Shown: positions 1 through 12,100 of the stretch, one piece after another | Position numbering within the stretch: the first letter of the stretch is position 1 | Layout: each line of letters begins with the position of its first letter | Source of the DNA: Strix aluco | Lineage: Eukaryota; Chordata; Aves; Strigiformes; Strigidae | Assembly (NCBI RefSeq): GCF_031877795.1 | Contig: NC_133933.1 | Span: 23,836,029-23,900,028 of the forward strand | Direction: 5' to 3' | DNA length: 64,000 nt | Made by a program: the position numbers and the translations under genes | The notes under the pieces: model-generated | The model's input: the letters and a program-made list of their open reading frames with translations, nothing else | Databases searched by the model: none | What the model was told of the DNA's origin: nothing

Positions 1-3000
1 TGTCAGGGACAGAATTGATTTGATAACTCTGTCAGCCTAGCAACATGACAATACTTCAGGAGAGTTTTTAAAACTTCCCTCATATTTTCCTATGTCAATA
101 GATTTGTTATCATTTGGAGCTTGCTAGCCTTTCTATAGGCATGAGAAAGACTTCTGCCAGAAATATTGTCAGAGTGAACTCGCCTGCTTTCTGAACAGAA
201 AGGGTAAGCAGTTTGAACACTGAAATAAAATCATAATTATTAAGATTTGGAGGGCCTTCCTGCAGTAGAGCAGGAATCCATCCAGTCCAGCACTCTGCCA
301 GTTGCTGGGACCTCTAATGGCCCACTTTAACTTGGCTTTCCAAGGATATTTTTGTGAACCTCACTCTTGGTCTACATGTGCCTTCTAGTCTGTGGCAAGA
401 TCTCCTACCTGTTCTGGCCTTAGTGGTGCCTCACAAAAGAGTAGTTTGCATCTGCTGCCAATGCTAATTCCCTAATAACATGTTGTCTACTGTAGTGCTT
501 CTTGTATTTCAGAACTTTCTTGGTAGCGCTGGTCAGGGGGAGAAAACATCCTATAAAACCCCTATGGATCTGTTGATACCAAGGCTGCATCAACGGTATC
601 TCAGTAGGAATGGAGAGTAGCAATAGGAGGAATATTGGGATCTGTAGGGGAAATTGTGTGGGCAGGGTCTCCCTCCCTCTCTTCACTTAGTCTCTTAGCA
701 ACAGCAGGCCCAATGGGTATGGCACTGCTTGCTGGGTGTGTGCAGTCCCCTTTGTCAGATGAAGATGAGCAGAAAAGATTTAGCACAGAGAAGATAAGGA
801 AATGAGGGGAGGAAGAGTCAATAAGAGCATGAACCATATCACACTGGGAGAGAAATTATGAAAGATGGCTTACTTGATACACAGCCATCAAATAGGTTAT
901 TCTTTTAGTAGCAATGGGATGCCAGTGAGGAAAAGGTGTTTCAGGCTTTCAGAAGGAAATGCATGTGTGCAACCTTGGGCACCATTTGTATCCCTTCCCG
1001 TTAATGATTCCCACCGGCGCTTTTGACGCGGGTAGATATCGTTCATTAATAGCTGAGGCAGGCAGCTCACCTGCTCTCTTTACCTGACCCCAGAAACATT
1101 GCCTGGCTCACCTGTGCCTTGTCTGCAGAACAGGAGTGTAAGCCCTGACTAACATCTCCTCTTCACGCTACCCTGTTGCTATATCACAGTGCATGGGAAG
1201 ACTGTTCCTGCAAGACCAGAGGCAGATGCTGAGCTTCCGTGCATCAGCCACTCAGATGCCTAGGCCCTAAGTCTTTCCTCTGCACTACAACCTCTTGCTG
1301 AGTTGGTTTCTAAGGCTCTCTCCCCATAAATTTCTTGTGCCTGGAGAGTTTAGTGTGCAACAAGGTACCTAGAAGCTGTGTGTTGCTCCCAAGTGTGTGA
1401 TCCTCTGTGCTAACTACATCGGCTGTAGCAGTGACCTTGGTAATGCCAATATGTATGTTAGAACACAGACTGAATCACATGTGTTAAGTCATTTCCCACA
1501 TTATTGCTTTTCTGAAATATAGCTTATGTTTGCTATCTAGCAGGTAGGCTATGTTTTTTCCTTCATGTAAATAGCTTTTTTGTATATAAAATACGTACGT
1601 CTCAATCATAATGGGAAAGGAGGATGGGACATGAGTTAAAATGTTTTGCTTAACCTTTTTCCTCCTACTGAAAAAATATCAGTGCATTCTTTTCTCTGGA
1701 ACTGTGCCATTTGCCTCTCTATACCTGGAGAAACGTTGTATTAAACCCGTTATGAAATGTTATAGGTGGTGATGGCATGTAGCTTCCAAAGAGCCTCTTT
1801 TTCGTAGCTGGCAGGTTGATGCTGAAGTGCCTCCAGAATGGTAGAATTATTTCTTCCTTACCTTCATAACTTTCCTTTTCTTCTAATGCCACGTTAGCAC
1901 ATAAAACAGAGAAAAGAAAAAAGGATTTTCATTTTTATTTTAAAGCTTGTCTTTGTGCCTGGTAATGCCGTTGGGAATGATGACATGCCAAGTATTCCAT
2001 AAGTCAAAACTAGGTCTTGAAGTCAGAGCTGTAGTTCTAGACTGGCTGTCTCAGCACTGGCTGGTCTAGTTGGACCTCAGCTTCTCTGCAAACACAGACC
2101 CTGAATTCTTTTCCAAAACTAATCCAGATCTAGCTCTGAGCACTTTGACGCACCTCACACCACAAATTTCCCATTCAGCATGTTGACATTTACTTAGAAC
2201 TGCAGGAGGTGTACCTGCCTCTACTCCCCTTCCAAAATATGCCTGAAATAGACACTCCTAAAACAACTGGAATTATATTGTAAGGGAAAATTCTTCATTG
2301 CTTGCAGCAAGGGTGACAGCAGATGATCTGATAGACTGTTTCCCATATTTGGTTTCTCTTGGGAGCGAGTATTATGTAGGTACAGCATATCTGCAACTAG
2401 ATGTATTCTAGATGTAACTAATTCTAGATGTAGCTGAGAGTACACTGAATTGTGAAGATGCCTGATTATCGGCGCCTCTAATTTAGACTGTCCCTAGCAA
2501 GTGAACTGTTTACTTCATGGTGTGTTCCTACATATGTTGGCCTGCATAATAGCTACAGGTGGTAAGTCTTCCATAGTTCTCCTTACAGTGTAAGCCACTG
2601 TAATATCTGTTTCAATATTGGATTTCGATTGTCCTGTGTTCAGTTGCTGCCATGTCTGACTGTGCTGTGACTCAGACAGTGAGAGCTAGCAAACGCAGAG
2701 CTGGTGCCCCTAGCCCACCAGGCAGTAAAAGGAGAAATTAAGGAAAATGAATGTACTGAAAAGGAGAGAAAGGATGTACATGCATGAACCTTCAGAAGAA
2801 AAGCTTTGGGAGACATCTCTTAATGTCAGTTCGCAATAGTGACCTGTGGTGAGAAGCTGAGGTGTCAAAGGAGGTACTGGAAAAAACTGGTAAAGGTGAA
2901 GGAAGTAAAAATCAAACTGTATTTGTCAAAAATTCTGAAAGCATGTAGTCAGCTGGCAGACCTATTAGGGCTATATACACTCCTTTATTAAAATGAGTAA

Positions 3001-6000
3001 CTACTTTTTAAAAGCAGTCAGTTTGATCCCCATACTGAAAGGTGCTAGGTGTAATCTTGAGGGCCTTACACCAGGCTGGCTTTCCCTCCAGCAAACAGGA
3101 AAATTGGTTTAAATGCTAATAAAAATAAATCTGTAGGAAGTCTAAAAGAAAATAAGATAGAGAAAAATCAGCAGATCTCTTAAAAAGAGATTCATGTCGT
3201 GTAATTTCATATAAATTGATGCTGCCTCAAACTGCATTAGCAAAAAATTTGGCTCCATAGTCCTGACATTTGTCTTTTAAGCTTGAAAAATTGAGGGCTT
3301 AATCTGAAAAACATTGAGTAGAAGGAGTATGAAAGCTCACGATGACTTCTGAAGCATGACTGTGCCGTAATGCTCACTTTGAAATCACCAAGTCTGTATT
3401 ACAGCAGAGAATCTGACCCACAGACTCATCCTTTTCCTGAGAAACATGTTCTGTCTCTCACATCACCCAAGCAAGAGAAAATCTACAAATAGCGCTGAGC
3501 TGACAGTTCTACTGGTAGTGCCAGAGACAGGACAGAATCCAGCTCATTCCTCTGTGCTTGCTGTTTCATTAGCAAAGATAAGATTTACAAAAACATGTAG
3601 AATAGATAAACTGAGTAAGAATCCCTTCTATAAACTCAGATTTCTGACTTGCTTTTTAAGGTGTTCCCAGCAAACTCTGTTTCCAGGGTTCAGAGGAGAT
3701 GCTGTCAAAACATCCCATGTTTATTGTATTGCTCAGGCAGTGTTGAGAAGGTGAGGCCAGTGTTTTCCACAGCATTGTCATCAGCAAAGAGGAATTACAG
3801 CGTCATAACTGAGTCTGAGTCAACTGAGGTTGATCTAAGAGAGTATGAAAACTGACCTGCAGCTGATATTTGTATCAAGATGGAAAATAGCCTTTCATTT
3901 ATATTCAACATGTATGAGGTCCGGTTCTGGAATCCATCCTCAGGCAGAAATACCTGGACAGTGAAAAGGACATTCACTGTAAGGAACACAAAGGTCTCCT
4001 TGTTGCAGGCTTCTGTGTATTGACCCACTCCTGAGTCTGCACGAAGCTGCATCATTGTCAGGGGGTTGGTTTTCTCATTTGAATGCTCTGAAACAGTTCA
4101 AGGCTTTTGCCCAGTGCCATGCTAAATTAGGTCAGAGATTGAATCAGAACTCTGGATCATGACTATGTGTACCTAAAAGCTGAATCCAAATATGAACTTT
4201 CCATCCAGGGACCACTTTTAGGACAGTTTAATTAATCTAATGTCACAAAGTGAACTTCACAGTGTAACAGTTCAGGGGTGTATTTCTTCAATAGCACAGC
4301 AAACGCTCTTCACCTTGGCCTTACATCCAGCTAGAAATATCTCAGGAGCCAAGAGATCTCATCTAGCATGACTCCGAAATGCGAGTAATTCTTTGCACAT
4401 CAGGTATCATCTCTTTGTATACATCAATGCACAAGTTACACTGTCACTGCCACATTCCTGAGTTTTATTTGTTGCTGTAGTCTTCTCTAAAAGGAGATTT
4501 TAAAAGTTTTGCCTTTCAAAATGACCAACACAAGCATTTGAATTTCATTCTCTTTCAAATTCAACACCACCACTTGACCCTTTAAAGCACAGACACTGAA
4601 GCAGTGTTTAATCTAAATGCCATTTCTAAGCAAACACCCACAGAGTTATTAGGCATTTGCTCAACACAGTACATCCAAATTACATTAAAAGGACCAAGCT
4701 GAGACCCATCTGCTTTTTAAACATTATTTGGCTCAGTCCCTGAAACCAAGAACAATAATAAAATTTTTTAAAAATAGCGGTTTGTGATTGTCTGTTAAGA
4801 GGTTTTGCAAGATAATGTTCATTTATCTCTCTAGCAGTACCTGGCATGACCCAGAACTGTTCCTAATGTGACTGCCTCACTAGGAGAAAGCATTTTTACA
4901 AGTGCTTTAAAGTACGGTTAGTAGTAATGCAGAGGGGATTATGTTGGCTTCTGCAGAATCGGGTTTGCCCTCCTAATGGAAGGGAAAGCTCTGCTCAAAA
5001 CTTCATCTGGATAGACTTGGGAAATGAGGTAGCTTTACGGGGAGGGGGGGGACGGGACACGCGACACCTTACACACAAGCTGAATATATCTTTAAAAATG
5101 GTTACTGTTTTTAAAGCAAAGAAGAACTTGAACAGCTTCAAAATTAAAACAGCCTTGTGACATTTTCCTGTCATCCAAAACTGGTTTGAAAATATTTGTG
5201 TAACAATGGTCCATTTGTAACATTATTAGCTGGGTTTTCATTTTAAAAATGGCCACTGTTAGCTTTAATTTTGGAATAGAAAAACCTTTTATCAAAAGTA
5301 TCCTTACAAAAGCCCCCCCAAACCCCAACCCTGTTTAAAGCTTTAGGGTTTGTTTTTCACCTAGAAAGCAATGAACTCTACTGAAGAGTCCTGAGGAAAA
5401 TGCTTGAGGAATATCTGTGTTTAGGTGAAAACTGTAGAGCTGAATTCAAGTAGTTCAGGACCCCTTTCTTTGTTAAAGAAAACAAAAGTGCACGACCACA
5501 AAACAGTTCATTTTTTACTTGTATAATGAAATGCTATTCCCTTTGGAGCTAATGATGATTTTGCTTTTACTGCAGTGAATCCAGTATTTCAGCTATATTC
5601 TTTATTAGAGGTGACAGCCCTATGACAGGGATCTGCAACAACTTTTCAGAAGCAAAAGAAAGGTTTGTTAATTACAACTAAACGTATTTTTCTTTAAAAT
5701 CTTTCCATTTTGGATGAACCTTCAAAACTAATTCAAACTCAGCCAACATAGGGAGGATCGGACCACGTCACTGAAATGTGTCCAAGTTGTAAGATGTCAA
5801 AAGTAAGGAGACATCTTAATTGCAGGCTATGCAACCAGTCCTACCTAAAGGATCTATATACACAAACACATGCAATTTGTCATTTATCCTTCAGAGAAGG
5901 TATTCTCTGAGCAATCCCAGCACACCGCTCCAACAGCTTAGTAAGCTCAAGTGTGGATTTCTCAGCCAGTTGATCTAAGGCCAAGGGACCAGCAGCTATT

Positions 6001-7674
6001 GAATCATTTACTGCAAGAAATGTGATTCAGCTGAAAGGACTGAGAAATTGGTGCATTGGATGGAGTTGAGCCCCAATCCCAAGATTATGACACTCAATCA
6101 CTGCTGTGATTTTCAAATCAAACTTCCTTCCCTCCATGTCCTCAGTGTAAACACAGGACAATCCATTTGTTCTCACTGACACACAGTCACCAGCGTGGGT
6201 TCAGTGACTCACAGCCTTTGCATTCACTTATGTGAAGTGTGTTTGTACTTAAGTGTTAGTACTTAATTTATAGCAACGTTGTCCCACCTGCTTATGAAAT
6301 TAATGAACCCAGAGGTAGGAGGGAGGGTGGGCATATTTTAACTGTTCCTTAAGGTGGACAGTCTGCTCTTTTCCTTGTATTGTTCTGTGCTATGAACTGT
6401 TACATTCCCAAGCAGGTAATTTTCAGTCTTTTCTGGATGTGGGTAGTTGTTCTTGTCAGGTACCTGCCATTAGTTATTTTCTTTCAAAGGAATAATGAGG
6501 ATGTAGTTTTGGGTGGTTTGCCCCAGAAAAGTAACTTAAAAATCCACAAAACTCTTTCAACAGATGCCATAAAGATTAAAACTAATAATCTCCAGCTGGC
6601 AGCTTTTAATTATACAGAACTGTCCTAGAAAAAATTCTGTACCATTAAGGTTCAACAAATTATATACCGAGGGCTTCAGCAATCCTAGACCATGAAAATC
6701 AACCTTCATTTCCTTAGTAATAACAACAAAATCTTGTTGACATCAATGAGTAGGCCAAACTCATCACTCAATCAAAATCACACTATTGACTTTTTGTGCC
6801 CCACCACATCATTTCTCTGCTTGGCCTGCTTCTTGAGACAATTTACTCTTAGTTGTCCTTTCAAATCAGTATTCCCATTTCACACTGCTGTCAGACAGGT
6901 TAACGTAGCAAACACATTTCCGTTTGGGTGCTACAAGACTGTTCACTCAAAGATTAAAATGTGCTCTAGGAATATTAACTAATTAAATCTGAAAGCTCCC
7001 AGATGAAGTCAGTGAGTAGCGCACAGAGATCATTTCACTCCGGACATCTGTTTAATTGATTATAGCAATACTATGAAATGCTTTAGGGCAGATAGTAAGG
7101 AAATGGTGAGCTCACTTGAAGCCATGTGGGAATTGCATTGCAAACATCATGTTTATTAAAGGAACACCAGTCTTGACAGATACATTAGACAACAGCCAGT
7201 GAGGCTATTTTCCTGTCAGGTACTGTGTGCAACCGCAATGGTGAACACACTCGTCTGTGGTTTGACACCCTCATGGAGCGCTCAGAGCAAGACAAGCTAT
7301 CTGTGTTCCCATTAAGCCTTTATAATCCAAGGAGAGCAGCAGTTCCAGGCTGCTCTCCAAACTCTTCACAGTCAGAATTGCTCTTCTAGTGACTCCTCAT
7401 TGCAGTACCAGTTATACATATTCTTATGGGTTTAATCTGAAAAACTAGAAGAAAATTTGAAAATTTAGAAGCAATAGTAGATCAAGAAGCTAGAAAATAG
7501 CATGCTTTGAGAATTTTTGCTTTTAATGAGTATTGTTGATTTCATTACAAAAAGAGAAGTACGTATCAGGAATTTTAAGGATTGATATAATGGATATTAA
7601 ACTGACATTTTTGTCAGCAGTAAATTAAAATGTTCTACTGCTTTTTGTAACTGCCAGTTTGTCATACTTTACAC
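1..7674. other. Intergenic DNA without a supportable gene
   Basis: Both strands show only short open frames without recognisable domains. The sequence is AT-moderate and CpG-poor. Positions about 270-315 faintly resemble a CR1 3' region (TCCATCCAGTCCAGCACTCTG) but are too diverged to call. A compact CpG-rich block at 999-1050 stands out. Confidence 0.7.
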
Positions 7675-7885
7675 AGGAACATCAGAAAGGCCATACTTGC
7701 TCAGAGTAAAGGTCCATCTGGCTCAGCATCCTGTCCCTGGGCAGTGGCCAAGAAAGGATGCCTAGGGGTGAGTATAAGAACAAGGAAAATCAATAGTGAT
7801 TCTTCCTCAGAATACATCTCCAGCCTTCAGTTACCAGTGACTCAGGAACTTCCAGTCTTACTGTCTCAGTGCATTTTCTAAGACT
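7675..7885 (-). mobile_element. Old CR1-type LINE fragment
   Basis: The + strand reads AGAAAGGCCATACTTGCTCAG, AAGGTCCATCTGGCTCAGCA, TCCTGTCCCTGGGCAGTGGCC and GATGCCTAGGGG, in the order typical of the reverse complement of an old avian CR1 3' region. Further partial matches (CTCCAGCCTTCAG, GACTCAGGAACTTCC) extend it to about 7885. It is heavily diverged, non-coding, and its ends are approximate. Confidence 0.65.
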
Positions 7886-9374
7886 AACAGTCCTATTTGG
7901 TATTCGAGGGGAAGAAAAGGGTATTTGACATGGGTGGCTTTGTAGATCCTGAGATGAGTCTGTTGTTAGTGATGCCCATGGAGTGTGCAAAGAAGAAAGC
8001 TGTTTGGGTTCCTCAGCTAGTCTGTGCAACTCAAGGACAGCAACGGTTCCCATTCATTTTCCATCTTCTCACAGTTTATGAGTATCTTTTCACGGTCAAA
8101 TATGAGCTGCCCCTCTGTTCAGTTACAGGATACATTGCCAACATTCTCCCATTTTTCCCTCACTACCCCTTAGCTCTGCTCTGTTTCTTATTCTCTCATC
8201 AGGCAAAGACGGACCATTTATCCTTTGCTGCACACACCTCCAGGCCAGCTGTAATGTGTGACAAGGGAGCACAAGACCAGCTGCCCTCACAGTATTTCCA
8301 GCAAGAACAGGAGCAGGTCCCCCAGGAGCTTCTGCACAGGACTGCTGATCTCCCCAGGGCTGAAAGACCAAAGCCGGGAATCTCAACTGCCTGTGAAATT
8401 AGTCCAGGGAAAAGTAGCTGAGTGTTTATGAGTAGACCTCCAGTACAGAGCTTTCCCGTAAAGCCCTTGATGGCATAAGGTCTATGCAGGAAGTCTGTCT
8501 GCTTGATCCAGGTCACTACATCCAGCAAGATTAGAGGCAACCAAAACCTTGTAGTGCAGGTGAGAAAAGCAAATGCCCAATCAAATATGAAGTAACTCAT
8601 CTGGAAGGCATATCCTGTTGTGTATTTTAAAATTAACAGCCATTTTTCTGTTCCCATAGAAACACCAAGGCGACTTAACAACAATGTGCTGTACAGTTAG
8701 CAGACTGAAGCTCTGAATGCAGACCCCTAAATGAACTAAGGCTTGCAGGTGCAATGTTGTTTGACTTCTGAAAGTGAAATTTAAAAGTTAGTACAGCTTA
8801 CAGATAGAGCGAAGGAACATGTAACTGGAGCGGGAGAATGCATCTAGCAGAAAAATTCTCAGCTGTGGTGTTAATAGGCTGTTAGAATGGAAATAATTTA
8901 TTACAGAGCTTTCCCTGTTAGTGCCTTGTCATGGCCATAATTAAAGGGGTGTAATGCATATCAGTGGGAGCCCTAGAACAATCTGCTATGTGGCTCATGT
9001 TTGATCCAAATTACTGCAATGCTCTTCATTGTGTCAGCAGGACACGGGCAGTTTGAAAATGAGGTTGCTGCTCCAAGGAGGGACTTACAGATATATGTGT
9101 GCAGAAGCGATGTGTAGGCAGTCCCTGTGCTGAATCTTGCCTTCTCTATACAGCTGACTGCACACAAGTCAGTACACCCGTAATGGATATGGATGCTATG
9201 GATAGACATCTGCTAAGAACTGGACTGAGATCCTCCAGCCTCTTCATATCAGTTGCTGAACAGATGGCGAGCCATCATCGTTGTTATTTCATATTCCAGA
9301 CTCATGGAGAGGGGCTGTGAGCTGGCAATTTCTTTTTCTCAGCTTGGGATCAACAGATCTTTAAAAGTCACAAC
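7886..9374. other. Intergenic DNA without a supportable gene
   Basis: Open frames of 161-174 codons occur on both strands around 7897-8684 and overlap each other antiparallel. Neither shows a recognisable domain, conserved motif or plausible splice context, so I treat them as chance. Confidence 0.65.
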
Positions 9375-9378
9375 ATCA

Positions 9379-9436
<58 letters not shown>

Positions 9437-9453
9437 TATTACTATTATTATAT
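9375..9453. repeat. (ATT)n microsatellite
   Basis: About 79 bases of trinucleotide repeat, starting CATCATC, then a long pure ATT tract, then ACT interruptions near its 3' end (9431-9450). Interruptions at one end are typical of an ageing microsatellite. Length is likely polymorphic. Confidence 0.95.
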
Positions 9454-11924
9454 TAATCTCTAGGGACCCACTAAGATTGGGCCTCGTTGTACTAAGTACA
9501 TACACAGGAGAGAGGCTAGTAAGAATTCCTTGACCCAAACAGTTTAAGACCTAACTTTGGCATAATCCTCTGAGCTACACCTAAAAGATCCCGACTTCCT
9601 TTGCGCCGGTCCCAACACCCCGTTTTGCTGAAAGGGGCATCATTTGGGTGTGATCAGGTGGATGGAACGTTAATATCCCTGCTCCCAGCTTCTTCTAGCA
9701 ATAACTGTTCATCACACACTCCTAATTTCTGTAGTGACCTGCTGAAAGTGATTTACCCATACTCATTTTATGGCGTGCTGAAAGAGTATGTGTGTACACG
9801 CGGCTGATTACTGTGTTTGTTGCAGTACAATGGGGATCTCTGGTTCAGGCTGGTTACTTTTTAAGATGCTTTAGTGTGATATCAGACATTCATCTGATGA
9901 TAGCATTCATGTCAGATGAGTACAAAAGGCAGTAAAAAAATCTCGGTGAACAAATTATAGTGCCAAAGCTGAGCTAAGAAGCTAAAACCACAAGCATTGT
10001 CTCTGTTAGACAGCAAGGTAACAGAAGCTGCAACAAACCATTCTTACATAACGAAGCAATTATGTTTTCTCAGTCTCACAAGTTTTTGAAAACACAGATT
10101 TCTCAGGCTTTCCACTGATAACACTTTGAGGCTCTTCAGGGAAAGCATGATAAATAAGCAGTCACTACTTGCAAGCATGTGTTTGATCACCGATTTTTTT
10201 CCTGCAGAAATATCTTACATTTTATATCTCTGCTGATACACTCTCCCACCTGAAATAGGTCAAGTAGCTGTCACTGAGGGAATTAGCAAGGCCCTGAGGG
10301 AAGATCCCTGATGATAGAGTCAAAAACAACAAAAAAAGCGCCATCGTATGTATGGGGGGAGCAAGAAGCCTGGGTTAATTTTCACGGATAGAAAGAGAAC
10401 TAAGTAATGAAGCTGTCATAGAGTTTCTCCAAACCATTTTTTATCCTGATCTTCCTGAAATATTAAATTACAAGAGCTGCAGTAGCAGGCTGCCCAGACA
10501 AAACTGTGCCATACATACAAATTAAAAATAAATTAAAAATGGCTCTGTACAGGAAAAATGTAATTCTTCCCATCAAAGCATTGAATGGACTAAGGAGAAC
10601 ATGTCTTTTATGGCTTATAGAGATACTTAAGAAGAGAAGGCTACCATTTGTCTTGCTAAAGCAATAACAAGTAATATTTGTGGCCGAATTACGCATTACT
10701 CTTTGCAAAGCAAGAAAGCCAGCTAGGACTTTTTAAACCAGTAACATGGAAAAATGAAGATGATCCTTAAACCCAGATTCCAGGTACAAATGGGTATGGT
10801 GTGGAAGGCATGGGGATCCAGACATGAAATTGCATACGTTGAAATTTGGTAGCTCAAACCCACCTCTGCAATAATAGCAGGGGGTCCGATGACTCGTCCC
10901 ACTCTCAGAATACCCCAGGACTTCACACCCAGAAAATGCCAGGAGCAGGTGCAGAGTGCCCAAGCACTGCATGCATGTTCACCCATTTAGGTATGCAAGT
11001 GTGTATTTCTGAGAGCACGTTCTCCTGATCTGAATGCACTCGGGGGGAGGAGAAGGTGCTCGGAGTGTTATGTGAGTAGTGCTCAGCAGTGTACAAAACT
11101 CAAAATCCTTTGGGGCCAAATTCAGAGGTATGTCAAGCACCTGTAGCTCCCCTCCACATTCTCTAGAAACTGCAGGAGTCTGCTGGATGGTCAGATTTGG
11201 TTCTCTCGTAACAACGATTATTCACAAGTGTCTGGGAGAAATAAAACCTGTAGCAGTTTGTCATTGTTCCAAACAGACAAAAGGACAAAAATACTGAATC
11301 CAAATGAAATTGCTGGCAGGATTTCCTGAGATAAATCACAGCCTGGTACCTGTGCAAAATACCTACACACATAGTTCTTGTGGGGTAGGAATTCTCAGTT
11401 CTTTAATGACCACAGATAACAAGGACCCCCTCTGGACATATTTTGAATGGTAATACCTGTAGTAACTATAGTAACTGTAACAACTATCAACAAAGTACCC
11501 CAAACACCTAGCTCAACTCCTGCTGTAGAAATGACTCAGGGGTAAGAGGGATGATTCAGAAGGTGAAATATTACTTCATGTAGCATGTGGGTGTTCTAAG
11601 GCTTCCATCTAAGGATCGACCTTGTTTAGTTTATGAGCTCTGACAAGATCACAGCCCTTGCTAGTAGACTGTAATACAAAGCACTGCACTAATTCACAGA
11701 TGTCAGATCTGCCTCCTCAGATAAAATACACTGGTAATATTCAGATTTCTTACCGAACCCTCAGCCTCTTCAGTGGGTACAATTTAAATAGGCAAAGGGA
11801 GAATAAATCCAGGTTACATATTGAAAATGCTGCTGAAAATAGTTTAGGAAAAATAATGTTAGTAAATAGCAATGTTAGTACTATGTTAAAGTCTATTAAA
11901 ATAATCAGACTTACGCATATATCA

Positions 11925-12100
11925 CACCTAGTCTCAAAGCACCTCATAAACATTAGTTAAGCTAAATAACCAGCATTCCTGTGGTATAGAAGTGTTGCCT
12001 CTATTTCTCTGTTTTAAAGAGCTACATCAAACTTCCAAGGAAGAGATCACACATTTAGAAAGCAGCAGAAGACAGGCTGTGACCCTGGAGTCTTGGTGAC
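11925..12100 (-). mobile_element. MIR-like ancient SINE relic
   Basis: The + strand shows GTCTCAAAGCACCTCATAAAC, then CCTGTGGTATAGAAGTGTTG, GAGATCACACATTTAG, AAGCAGCAGAAGACAGGCTG and CCTGGAGTC in the order expected for the reverse complement of amniote MIR. It is strongly diverged. The assignment rests on remembered consensus phrases and would need a repeat-library alignment. Confidence 0.45.

Noticed and set aside
8199-8684. A 161-codon minus-strand open frame with hydrophobic stretches
   Set aside because: It has no recognisable family, no conserved motif, and overlaps a 174-codon open frame on the other strand. It did not match the conserved STUM segments I looked for.
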